DNA of 64,000 bases from Candidatus Zixiibacteriota bacterium (GTDB lineage Bacteria > Zixibacteria > MSB-5A5 > WJJR01): contig JBFMGX010000040.1 in the NCBI GenBank assembly GCA_040752595.1, positions 1 through 64,000 of the forward strand, read 5' to 3'. Made by a program: the position numbers and the translations under genes. How positions within the stretch are numbered: position 1 is the first letter of the stretch; each line of letters opens with the position of its first letter. The notes below the pieces were generated by a model, which saw nothing but the letters and a program-made list of their open reading frames with translations, was not told the DNA's origin and did not search any database. This document shows positions 24,243 to 32,830 of this stretch, one piece after another.

Positions 24243-27200
24243 TCAGGACGGACCGCAGGGGCGGGCGCCGCCACGAAACACATGGTCGACCAGGCGCACG
24301 AGGTCCTGGATGTCCGACGGCGGCTGGCAGTTGGTTTCGGCCCGGCCGGGAGGCACGGGCGTCGATCCGCCGCGGAAGACGAATTCGACCAACGCTACCA
24401 CATCGAGGATGTCGTAGATGCAATCGAAATGCACGTCACCCGGCCGGTAGAGCTCATAATGGAAGACGGGGGACGACGGTGACGTGTTGCCGGCGGCGTC
24501 GCGTGCCAGTACGCGCCAATAGACGGTCGTGCTGCAGGTCGGCAGCGCCGCCTCGGGCGGGACTTGGTAACTGGTGGCGTCTGTCCAGATCGAATCCACC
24601 GCGCCGCCAAACCCGGCATCCGTTGAGCCCTGCCAACGGTAGGCAATGGCAGTCTGTCCCGATTTCGTGTCGGTAACCGGCGCCCAAGTGAACAGCGGTG
24701 TTGAGTCGGCATCGGCGGTGTCGTCCGCCGGCGACAGGAGGACGGGTGCATCGGGAGCCTTTGTATCGATCTCCAGGGACCGAGGCGCGGTGAAACCGCT
24801 GGAGTCGCCCACGGCATTCAGTGTCAGAACGCGCCAGTAATGGACACCGTCGGTCAGTGAATCTGTGACCGTCAAGGTCGTCTCCGCCACGGGGCCGTAG
24901 CGGTACCGGCCCAGCGCGAATGCGGAATCATCGGCGGTCTCCACGACGTGCGAAAACACATCGAATCCCGGCGGCGGCGGCGAATACGGAACATGACTCC
25001 ACAGCAGTGCCGGCCGCGGATTGTTGGTCAGCGCCCCATCAGCGGGAGACACCAACACGGACAGCGGCGGGAAGTTGATGACGCTGATCAACGCCGTGTC
25101 GGCGTCGGTGGCCTCAATGTCGCCGAGCGTGACGCCGTTGACGATCAGTCGGTTGCTCGTCCCGGGGACGGCTCCCCCCGAGATCGTCGCCGAAACCAGC
25201 AGGGCCGTATCTCGACCCGCTGCCACCCAGACCGTGCCCGTCGCCGGAACCACCGCCCATCCGGCCTGATTGGTCACCGACCAATCGATGCTGTCATCCA
25301 CCACTCCCGTGTTGGACAGGTGTACCGGCTGGGCAATTTGGTGACCCGGGACTCCCATTGTGTCCCGTCCTGCGTCCACGCTGACGGCGCGGCCCGATAG
25401 CACCATCACGCGCATCGTGTCGCGATCCGACACGCTCCCGTTGCCCTGCGATACAGCGACACCAATGATCGTGTCCAGCGTGCCCAGCGGTGCCGACGGA
25501 GGGATCGTCAAAGTGAACGTCAGGTTTGAATCGGCCAACGAGGGAAGCGCAACGATCACGGGGTTGGGCGTGATCGACCAGCCCCGTTTGCTGGTCAGTG
25601 TGAGATCATACGCATCACTCTGCGAACCGACGTTTCTCAGGTGAAACCGGGCCGGCATGGCACCGGGAACAACGCTCGTGTCGACCGCAGCGGTCAGCAT
25701 CACGGCGTATGGGCTCCCGCCGAGAAGCACGATATTCGGCGAGTAGGCCAACGAGAACGGCTGTGGACCTTGCGGCACGCTGGTGCCGTTCACCTCGACC
25801 GTCCAGGTCCCTGCCTCCAACGGAGCATTGATGCGAACTTGCTCCAGGTTGTCGCGGTTGTTGACGCCATGCGTCGCATTGGCGCCCGGACTGGCAGGGT
25901 TCAGCACCCAGGGATATTGCACCGGCGTTCCCGACGGGGGACGCAGGACAATATCGAGATTGTTGATCAACGTCACCGACGCACCGCCGGCGGCGCCGGG
26001 GTCATCCCATGCCAGTGTGAAGGAGATCTGCGACAGCGAGCCGTCGTTGATAAACTGCCAGGAGCGGGTTCCCCCATTTGACACCTGGTCTTCGAGCAAA
26101 GTGCCGGCGTTGAGCAGGTCGACGGCGCTGGTTACATCGACCCGTCCGTACCCCCAGTCATACTCGGGTCCCGCATCGCCGAGGTCATCCGCGGACTCGA
26201 CGAAGGCCGCCTTGACCGTGGAAGCCAGTGGCGTCTGACCACCATGAAGCGTGTGGTATCGTTCAAGCCAGAGCGAAACGCAGCCGGTGACCGTCGGTGC
26301 CGACATCGAGGTGCCGCACATGACCGTGTAGCCGCTGGTCAGCTTCGTCGAGGTGACGCCGAAATCCGGTCCCCCCGCCTGACATCCGGGGGCGACGACT
26401 TCCGGTTTGAGTCGCCCATCGTCGGTCGGGCCCCAACTGGAAAAACTGGTCATCGTCGAGTTGTCGGAGTTGATGGCGCCGACGGTGATGACGTTCTTCG
26501 ACGTACCGTAGGGAGTCACCGTGCCCCACGTGAAGCCGACGGAACCACAGTAGTCGGACTGGGTGGAGCGCTGGTTCCCGGCCGACCAACTGACCACGAC
26601 GGTCTTTCCCGCCCCCCCGCGAATGAGATTGTCGAGCGTACCGCATTCCGAGTAGTAGTTGCCAAGAAACGCCTGGCAGTTGGACTGCGACGGCGGGGTG
26701 ATCCCCACACTCCATGAATTGGTGGTAATGTCCATCTCATAGTCGTTGATGGCATTCTGGTACTCGCTCTGCAATTCCGCCGAGGAGGTCCACCACAACT
26801 GGGACACGATCACGGCCGATGGCGCCATGCCCCGATAAGTCCCGCCCGACCCGACCCCGGAGCCGAGAACAGTGCCGGCCACGTGCGTGGCATGCGTCGC
26901 GATCGCGGCACCATCACCTGCCAGGACGCGGCCGCCGAAATCCGGGTGGCTGGGATCGGCTCGCCCACCATCCCATTCGCCGATCATGACGCCGGCACCG
27001 GTGAGCGAGTAGGGCGGCGCTTGGGCCACATCGGCGCGGACGTTGGTGCGATTTGAGTTGTTGTCCTCCCGACGCGGCAAGAACGGCTCGACCCAAAGCA
27101 CCCGCTCGTCGCGAACGACGTCCAACCAGTTCTCTGCCGGAAGCCCGACCTCCACGGAGTGCGCCAATGAGGAAGCCGCCAGCACGCGAGCACCGTATTC

Positions 27201-27701
27201 GTCGGTCAGCCATCCAGAGGCATCATCCAAGTCTATGTGAGGAAAGACCAAGACGGTGAACCGTGCCAGTCCGCTGGAATCGCGCGACCAATTCGGAGCA
27301 CCGGTCATGCCCACGAGAACCTCCGCCGTCTTGTCCTCGGGGCGGAGCAAGCCCACCCAGCGGGCGCCTGTCGCGCGCAAGTCGGACCAACTGGCCGTCG
27401 TCGGAATCGCAGCGAGGAAGGCACGATCGGGGATGTACGTGTACAGCGAGACTCCCAGACGATTCAGCGTCTCACGCTGCGCATCCGTGGGGAGTGACTC
27501 GAACTGCAAAAGCGCCCCGCGCCGCGGCACCGTAGACATTTTCGAAGCCGTAAAGAACGCCTCGATCTCCTTCGTCTCCGGCACCCGCTCCCCGCCGACG
27601 AGGTAGAGCCGGAGGGCATTATCCGCCGCATGGCCCGGCAGGGGACCCTGCGACACAACCGCTGTCAAAACCAAGCCGATTAGCAAGGCACGCACACGCA
27701 C
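24243..27701 (-). CDS. Large secreted subtilisin-like serine protease (S8) with dockerin-like C-terminus
   Basis: 1152 residues. The signal peptide (VRVRALLIGLVLTAVVSQG) is read from GTG 27701, which has GAGGAG five bases upstream. An inhibitor-like pro-region precedes the peptidase domain. The triad is visible as Asp in GEWDGG, His in THATHVAGT and Ser in GTSMSAP; the oxyanion Asn is in SWSAGN. A jelly-roll domain (PYSLTF type), CARDB/Ig-like and fibronectin-like domains follow (WRVLTLNAVGDSSGF, WRVLARDAAGNTSP). The end has two dockerin-like repeats (DILDVVALVEFVFRGG, DIQDLVRLVDHVFRGG). Likely an extracellular protein-degrading enzyme. Confidence 0.93.
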   Translation of the reverse strand: MRVRALLIGLVLTAVVSQGPLPGHAADNALRLYLVGGERVPETKEIEAFFTASKMSTVPRRGALLQFESLPTDAQRETLNRLGVSLYTYIPDRAFLAAIPTTASWSDLRATGARWVGLLRPEDKTAEVLVGMTGAPNWSRDSSGLARFTVLVFPHIDLDDASGWLTDEYGARVLAASSLAHSVEVGLPAENWLDVVRDERVLWVEPFLPRREDNNSNRTNVRADVAQAPPYSLTGAGVMIGEWDGGRADPSHPDFGGRVLAGDGAAIATHATHVAGTVLGSGVGSGGTYRGMAPSAVIVSQLWWTSSAELQSEYQNAINDYEMDITTNSWSVGITPPSQSNCQAFLGNYYSECGTLDNLIRGGAGKTVVVSWSAGNQRSTQSDYCGSVGFTWGTVTPYGTSKNVITVGAINSDNSTMTSFSSWGPTDDGRLKPEVVAPGCQAGGPDFGVTSTKLTSGYTVMCGTSMSAPTVTGCVSLWLERYHTLHGGQTPLASTVKAAFVESADDLGDAGPEYDWGYGRVDVTSAVDLLNAGTLLEDQVSNGGTRSWQFINDGSLSQISFTLAWDDPGAAGGASVTLINNLDIVLRPPSGTPVQYPWVLNPASPGANATHGVNNRDNLEQVRINAPLEAGTWTVEVNGTSVPQGPQPFSLAYSPNIVLLGGSPYAVMLTAAVDTSVVPGAMPARFHLRNVGSQSDAYDLTLTSKRGWSITPNPVIVALPSLADSNLTFTLTIPPSAPLGTLDTIIGVAVSQGNGSVSDRDTMRVMVLSGRAVSVDAGRDTMGVPGHQIAQPVHLSNTGVVDDSIDWSVTNQAGWAVVPATGTVWVAAGRDTALLVSATISGGAVPGTSNRLIVNGVTLGDIEATDADTALISVINFPPLSVLVSPADGALTNNPRPALLWSHVPYSPPPPGFDVFSHVVETADDSAFALGRYRYGPVAETTLTVTDSLTDGVHYWRVLTLNAVGDSSGFTAPRSLEIDTKAPDAPVLLSPADDTADADSTPLFTWAPVTDTKSGQTAIAYRWQGSTDAGFGGAVDSIWTDATSYQVPPEAALPTCSTTVYWRVLARDAAGNTSPSSPVFHYELYRPGDVHFDCIYDILDVVALVEFVFRGGSTPVPPGRAETNCQPPSDIQDLVRLVDHVFRGGARPCGPS

Positions 27702-27807
27702 AGACGCTCCTCTTCTGATCCCACCGGGAATCCCCGACCCGCTTGTACTGTCACTACCTGCTTGCGCCCAACGGAACGGCATGAAACCAGATGTACTACC
27801 CCCCAGC

Positions 27808-27837
27808 CTAATAAAGCGGCTTCTCTCCAATTGTCAA
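27808..27837 (-). promoter_or_regulatory. Candidate sigma-70-type promoter of the subtilase gene
   Basis: On the minus strand TTGACA (27837-27832) and TATTAG (27813-27808) are 18 bases apart, about 107 bases upstream of the GTG start. The -35 is perfect and the -10 is 4/6. Confidence 0.5.
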
Positions 27838-27981
27838 CCGCTAAACCCAATGGACAGCGCACCTTGCGCCCCCCGCTGAGGGGACCGCCCCCTCAGCGAT
27901 CGTGTCGTTGTTCGCCCGTCGTGCGCAGTCGTCGGAATCTCAACGTGACGGTGCGACAAGCCGATATCTACAACGAACACT

Positions 27982-29397
27982 ATGAAGACGGCGAACGGTA
28001 CCAGACCCACGGCCCAGCGCATCCTGGTCGTCGACGACGAGCACTCGTTGTGTGAGATGATGCGGATCATGCTCACCAAGGAGGGGTACGACGTCGATAC
28101 CGAGCTGAGCGGCCGAAAGGCGATCGAACGCCTGTCCGGAAGACACTACGACCTGGTCATTGCCGATCTGAAGATGCCCGAGATGTCAGGACTGGAGTTG
28201 TTGGACCGCGCCCGCGAGAAGGAGAATGACCTCCCGGTGATCGTCATGACCGCCTTCGCCTCGGTCGACACGGCCATCGAGGCCCTCAAAAAGGGCGCCT
28301 CCGATTACATCACGAAGCCGTTCAAGATCGACGAAATCAAGCTGGCGATCCGTCAGACGCTCGAAACATCAGACCTCAAGCGAGAGAATCAGGCACTCAA
28401 GGCCCGTCTGGAGGAGTCGCTGTCCTTTGAGCGGCTTCTCGGGACTGACCCCCGTATCGATGAGGTCAAGAGAGTCGCCGCCCAAGCGGCGGTCTCCGAC
28501 ACCACGATCCTGATCCGGGGTGAAAGCGGCACCGGCAAGGATCTGCTCTCCCAAGCCATTCACCAGCATTCGCCCCGGCATGACCGCCCCTACATCACCG
28601 TCAACTGTGCCGCTCTGCCGGAAACGCTCCTGGAAAGTGAGTTGTTCGGCCACATCAAGGGATCATTCACCGGCGCGATCCGCGACCACGAGGGTCTGTT
28701 CCGCGCCGCCGAAGGGGGCACGCTCTTCCTGGACGAAATCGCCGAGATCACGCCGGCGATCCAAGTGAAGCTGTTGCGCGTGCTCGAAGACAAGAAGGTC
28801 ACGCCGATCGGCGCCACCTCGGGGCGCACCGTCGATGTGCGGCTGATTGCCGCCACCAATGCCGACCTCGAAGCGGCGGTCGCCACGCGCCGGTTTCGTG
28901 CCGACCTGTACTACCGGCTCAATGTCATCCAGATTCACCTCCCCCCGCTCCGGGAGCGGGCCGATGACATTGAAATCCTGAGCCGTCATTTCATCGAGGC
29001 AAGCTGCACGCGGGCCGGTTGTGCGGCGAAGCACTTAAGCCGCGCCGCGCTGGAGCTACTGAAGAAGTACCCCTGGCCGGGAAACGTGCGCGAGTTGCAG
29101 AATGTCATTGAACGCGCCGTCGTGTTGTCCGATGATGCCACGCTCGATGTCGGTGACTTCCCGGCCCGGCTGGCACAGCCGTTGGATGTCGCCTCAGTCG
29201 GTGAGACAACACACGCCTCGCCGACGCTTGAGTCGATCGAGAAGGCATATATCTATTGGGTGTTGAACCAAACGGAATGGCAGAAGGCCCGCGCGGCGCA
29301 GATTCTCGGCATCGATTCGTCGACTCTCTACCGCAAGATCAACAAGTACAAGTTCACGGTTCCCCGCCCGAATGGGCCGGGCGAGGGGTCGGCGTAG
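27982..29397 (+). CDS. Sigma-54-dependent response regulator, PilR/NtrC type
   Basis: 471 residues. The receiver has DDE, phospho-acceptor in DLVIADLKMPEMSG and ITKPF. The AAA+ domain has Walker A GESGTGKD, a nearly canonical sigma-54 loop (GHIKGSFTGA), Walker B LFLDEIAEI and the sensor region LPPLRERADDI. A Fis-type HTH (KARAAQILGIDSSTLYRKINKYKF) closes it. Unlike the regulator at 22379-23851 it should activate sigma-54 promoters. No histidine kinase is adjacent. It is divergent from the subtilase, and its last 44 bases overlap the end of the convergent MFS gene. Confidence 0.93.
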   Translation: MKTANGTRPTAQRILVVDDEHSLCEMMRIMLTKEGYDVDTELSGRKAIERLSGRHYDLVIADLKMPEMSGLELLDRAREKENDLPVIVMTAFASVDTAIEALKKGASDYITKPFKIDEIKLAIRQTLETSDLKRENQALKARLEESLSFERLLGTDPRIDEVKRVAAQAAVSDTTILIRGESGTGKDLLSQAIHQHSPRHDRPYITVNCAALPETLLESELFGHIKGSFTGAIRDHEGLFRAAEGGTLFLDEIAEITPAIQVKLLRVLEDKKVTPIGATSGRTVDVRLIAATNADLEAAVATRRFRADLYYRLNVIQIHLPPLRERADDIEILSRHFIEASCTRAGCAAKHLSRAALELLKKYPWPGNVRELQNVIERAVVLSDDATLDVGDFPARLAQPLDVASVGETTHASPTLESIEKAYIYWVLNQTEWQKARAAQILGIDSSTLYRKINKYKFTVPRPNGPGEGSA

Positions 29398-30622
29398 TCG
29401 TCCTGCCCCCGGCTTTGACCCCCAACAGCACGGCCCCGCCGGCCACGAACAACACCAGGACGGAGAGCGCCGCCAAGCGCAGGTTTCCTCCCGTTGCCGC
29501 AGCAATCTCGCCGAACACCAGCGGACCCAGGACGGCCGCACTCTTGCCGCAGAGAGAGTAGAATCCGAAGTACTCTCCCTCGTGTCCCTTGGGGATCAAC
29601 GTGGCCATGAAGGCGCGACTGGCGGCCTGGATCGCGCCCAGACCGGTGCCGGCCAGCGCCGCCACGAGGAAGAACTGTCCCCGCGTCCGGACGAAGTACA
29701 CCAGCGCCACCACAACGATCCACTGGACGATGGTCGTCATGACGACGAACTTCGGCCCCTTGGTGTCGGTCGGGCGCGCCCACAGAGCCGCACCGATGAG
29801 CGCCGACAGTTGCACGCACATGTACACGAGGATCAGATCGGTCATGGCGAAGCCGAGCGCTTCGCGGGCGAAGATCGATGAGAAGGCGATCACCGTGTTG
29901 ACGCCGTCGTCATAGAGGAGGAACGCGAGAAGGAAGCGTCGCAGCTCCGGCGTGCTGCGAATCTCCCGCAGCGTCCGCATTGTCCCTCGCCAGCCAAGAC
30001 GTCCTGCCTTCCAGAGACTCTCGCGGGCTGTTGCATCTCGCGGCAACCACAGCAACGCCGGCAGGGCGAAGAGCAAGAAGAGAGCCGCGACGACGGCAAA
30101 CGCTTCCGGGTAACGTTGCGTGCGCACCAGCGGTAGTGCCGCAACCAGACCGACAAAGGACCCGGCATAGCCGACCGCAAAGCCCATCCCAGACAGCCGT
30201 CCCTGCTTGTCCGGCGGGACCAACCCGGGCAGGAAGGCGTTGTAGAACACCATGGCGCCCTCGAATCCGATCCCGGCCACGACGCTGACGGCAAACCCAT
30301 AGACAACCATGCCCGGGGCCACCGTCGCCAACAGTGCCGTGGCGCCGATCGACACCAGCGTGTAGATGATTAAGAGACGCTTGCGCCAGCCCGCCAGATC
30401 CGCCATCGCCCCGGTCAATGGGGAAGTGACGGCAACGAACACCATCGTGGCCGAGACGGCGCGTCCCCACCAGCGCGCCCCCTCACCGGCGCTGCCGACA
30501 ATGACACCGGCGTAGTACGCGGACCAGACCGTCGCCGGAATGACGGCGGCATAGACCGAATTGGCCAAATCGTACAGGCACCACGAAACGATGGTGCGGC
30601 TTCTGGCCCAGCGGGGAATCAT
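29354..30622 (-). CDS. UMF1-family MFS transporter
   Basis: About 422 residues with twelve predicted membrane helices. Family features are WCLYDLANSVYAAVIPATVW at the N-terminus, an early ADLAGWRKR loop and EGEYFGFYSLCGKSAAVLGPL in the second half, typical of the Atg22-like UMF1 group. The substrate is unknown; yeast Atg22 exports amino acids, and the operon context (aromatic and branched-chain amino-acid enzymes) would fit an amino-acid or metabolite exporter. Start ATG 30622 lies 4 bases after the ilvE stop. Confidence 0.85.
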   Translation of the reverse strand: MIPRWARSRTIVSWCLYDLANSVYAAVIPATVWSAYYAGVIVGSAGEGARWWGRAVSATMVFVAVTSPLTGAMADLAGWRKRLLIIYTLVSIGATALLATVAPGMVVYGFAVSVVAGIGFEGAMVFYNAFLPGLVPPDKQGRLSGMGFAVGYAGSFVGLVAALPLVRTQRYPEAFAVVAALFLLFALPALLWLPRDATARESLWKAGRLGWRGTMRTLREIRSTPELRRFLLAFLLYDDGVNTVIAFSSIFAREALGFAMTDLILVYMCVQLSALIGAALWARPTDTKGPKFVVMTTIVQWIVVVALVYFVRTRGQFFLVAALAGTGLGAIQAASRAFMATLIPKGHEGEYFGFYSLCGKSAAVLGPLVFGEIAAATGGNLRLAALSVLVLFVAGGAVLLGVKAGGRTTTPTPRPAHSGGEP

Positions 30623-30626
30623 GGGT

Positions 30627-31550
30627 TCAGGGGATTGCGGATCGCTCGCCGGGGGCCACGGAAATGCGCCATCCGTCCGGGGCGGCAATCTGCCCAGTCA
30701 CCAGCTCACGGTACCATTGCGAGACTGCCCGGGTGATCGGGCCGGGTTGACCATCGCCGATTACGCGATCCTCAATCCGCCCCACGGGAACGATCTCCAT
30801 GCCGGTGCCGCAGAAAAACACTTCATCTGCCTTGAGCAACTGCTCCGGTGCCAATGTCTCGGAGCGCACGGCGTGACCGAGCTGCGCCCAATGATCAAGT
30901 AGCGTCTGACGTGTGATCCCCGGGAGGATGTCCGCTTCCGGAGGAGGTGTGACGATCTTACGTCCAAAAACCGCGAAGATGTTTGCCCCAAACCCTTCCG
31001 CCACATCGCCGCCGGTTGTGAGCAGGATCGGCTGGTCGTACCCGCGCGCCAGAGCATCGGCTCGCGCCAGAGACGAGTTGATATACAGCCCGGTCATCTT
31101 CGCCCCGGCCGGGCAGGACGCAGCGGGGAAGCGCCGCCATCGGGACCAGGTCGCACTCACGGGCTTGGGAGGCACCGGACCCCGTTCCATGGGCACCGCG
31201 ATGATTGCCAGCGTCTCCCCCGGCGGCAGTCCGGCGCCGATCTGGGCGGACGATTTGAACAAGAGCGGGCGAATGTACGTGTCACCGAAGGCACCGTTGC
31301 AGCGCAACAACTCGATCGTCAGAGACACCAGTACGGCGTCGGTCGGCTCCAAACACATATCCAACAGGGCGGCATTCCGTCGGAAGCGCGCGAAATGCTC
31401 ACCCGGTCGAAAGATCCACGCCCGCTCTCCGTCACCGTACGAGCGAATTCCCTCGAAGACGCCGGTGCCATAATGTAGCGCATGCGTCATGAGGGGAATC
31501 CGCGCGACGGACTCATCGACGAAATCGCCATCGAAGTACACGTAAGCCAT
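30627..31550 (-). CDS. ilvE: Branched-chain-amino-acid aminotransferase (fold-type IV PLP)
   Basis: 307 residues. It opens MAYVYFDGDFVDESVARI, followed by HALHYGTGVFEGIRSY (family motif), the region with the PLP lysine AKMTGLYINSSLARADA, and EGFGANIFAVFGRKIVTPP...ILPGITRQTLL. It interconverts branched-chain amino acids and their 2-oxo acids with glutamate. Next to chorismate mutase and prephenate dehydrogenase it might also act on aromatic keto acids; that is inference. ATG 31550 is chosen because it gives the standard N-terminus, and it lies 4 bases after the tyrA stop. Confidence 0.93.
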   Translation of the reverse strand: MAYVYFDGDFVDESVARIPLMTHALHYGTGVFEGIRSYGDGERAWIFRPGEHFARFRRNAALLDMCLEPTDAVLVSLTIELLRCNGAFGDTYIRPLLFKSSAQIGAGLPPGETLAIIAVPMERGPVPPKPVSATWSRWRRFPAASCPAGAKMTGLYINSSLARADALARGYDQPILLTTGGDVAEGFGANIFAVFGRKIVTPPPEADILPGITRQTLLDHWAQLGHAVRSETLAPEQLLKADEVFFCGTGMEIVPVGRIEDRVIGDGQPGPITRAVSQWYRELVTGQIAAPDGWRISVAPGERSAIP

Positions 31551-31554
31551 CAGT

Positions 31555-32457
31555 TCAATCCCTGTGGGTCGCACGATGCGTGTGTTTGCTCGTGGCTGTC
31601 CATCGTCGCAACACACTCTCAACGTCTGCCGGTGACCGCGCCAGGGCTTCATCCATCGTACGCGCCCGCCTGAGTAGACGGGCCAGGACAGCCCGTTGCA
31701 TCCCGGCATTGTACGCCAGAAACCCGGCCACCATGGCCGGATCGGACGCTGCCACCCGTGTCAGCGAACTCCAGGAACCACCGCGCAGCGGATTCGACTT
31801 ACGACCGGACAATGCGAGCCCGCCGGCGGCGTATGCCAGAATGTGCGGCAGACCGATGGTCGTGGCAACCAGACGATCGTGAGTGGCCGCGTCCATTCGC
31901 ACAGGCCGGCCACCGAGTAGGCCAATCAACTCGCGTGCTCGCGCCGTTGCCCGAGCTGAACGGCAGGGACAATAGACGATCGGGCGGCCAAGGAACAGGC
32001 CGGCGTCACTGGCGGCCCAGCGCCGCCTTTCAGTCCCAGCCAGCGGATGCATACCGACGAAATCGAACACGTGCGCCTGGCGCTGCGCGGCTCGCATGAT
32101 CGCCGCTTTCACTGTGCCGGTGTCAACCACAAGCAACCGGCGACGACGACTGCGCCTGGCCGCCAACAGGGTCAATTGCGGCAGAAGCCGCAGAATCTCC
32201 GGGACCGGAACCGACAGCACAACGAGATCGCTCTGTTCCACAAGGCGCGCGAGTGATCCGCGCCAAGCGCAGAATCGTGACGCCGACCGCGCCACCGCAT
32301 GACGCGTGTCCGTCCCATAGAGTATCAGCGACGGCCGGAAGCGCGACAGCCGCCGCGCCATCGAGCCGCCGATCTGCCCCAGGCCGACGATCCCGACGCA
32401 ACATCCGGCCAGGACTCGCGGCCGCGGTGTGACCCTGTGTGTCGGCGCCGGATTCAT
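31555..32457 (-). CDS. tyrA: Prephenate dehydrogenase
   Basis: 300 residues. The NAD-binding motif is VGIVGLGQIGGSMARRL, then LVVLSVPVPEILRLLPQL, the Asp/Thr/Lys segment VVDTGTVKAAI, FVGMHPLAGTERRRW and the helical domain with ATTIGLPHILAYA. It oxidatively decarboxylates prephenate to 4-hydroxyphenylpyruvate for tyrosine. Start ATG 32457 overlaps the aroH stop by 4 nt; the long upstream extension lies inside aroH in another frame. The sequence is unusually Arg-rich in places. Confidence 0.93.
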   Translation of the reverse strand: MNPAPTHRVTPRPRVLAGCCVGIVGLGQIGGSMARRLSRFRPSLILYGTDTRHAVARSASRFCAWRGSLARLVEQSDLVVLSVPVPEILRLLPQLTLLAARRSRRRRLLVVDTGTVKAAIMRAAQRQAHVFDFVGMHPLAGTERRRWAASDAGLFLGRPIVYCPCRSARATARARELIGLLGGRPVRMDAATHDRLVATTIGLPHILAYAAGGLALSGRKSNPLRGGSWSSLTRVAASDPAMVAGFLAYNAGMQRAVLARLLRRARTMDEALARSPADVESVLRRWTATSKHTHRATHRD

Positions 32458-32819
32458 CGACCTTTGATGTCGACCCGAAGTCGCGCTGCCGCCCCCAGGT
32501 AGGCATGCTGAATGTCCGCGCGGCTGCGTTCGCTCTCCACATGCATGAGCACCCGGATCACACGCGGCATCCCACCCTCCACTTCGATCTCCTGCGCATC
32601 GAGAAGTGGAATGTCGGTCCATCCCATCGCCCGGGCGGCCGCCGCCGGATAATCGGCGTTGAGATCTACAGTGACAGTGAAGAAGATTGAGATGATGTCC
32701 GCAAGCGACAGCTCATTGGCCGCAACGATGGCCTGCAGCAGTTCCTGCGTCGCGGCAGCGATCGCCGCCGCCGTGTTCTCCGGCACCTGTATCGCCCCGC
32801 GGATTCCTCTGACTGCCAT
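32454..32819 (-). CDS. aroH: Chorismate mutase, AroH class
   Basis: 121 residues, the usual size of the trimeric AroH enzyme. MAVRGIRGAIQVPENTA, then ELLQAIVAANELSLADIIS, FFTVTVDLNADYPAAAAR and a C-terminal RVLMHVESER...IQHAYLGAAARLR, matching the family order with the Arg and Glu active-site positions. It converts chorismate to prephenate, which the overlapping tyrA product uses. It follows the barrel gene by 11 bases. Confidence 0.94.
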   Translation of the reverse strand: MAVRGIRGAIQVPENTAAAIAAATQELLQAIVAANELSLADIISIFFTVTVDLNADYPAAAARAMGWTDIPLLDAQEIEVEGGMPRVIRVLMHVESERSRADIQHAYLGAAARLRVDIKGR

Positions 32820-32830
32820 GTACCAGTCTC

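Noticed and set aside
27982-29397. Histidine kinase partner (PilS-like) next to the PilR-like regulator
   Set aside because: The neighbours are the subtilase and an MFS transporter; no HATPase motifs are visible.
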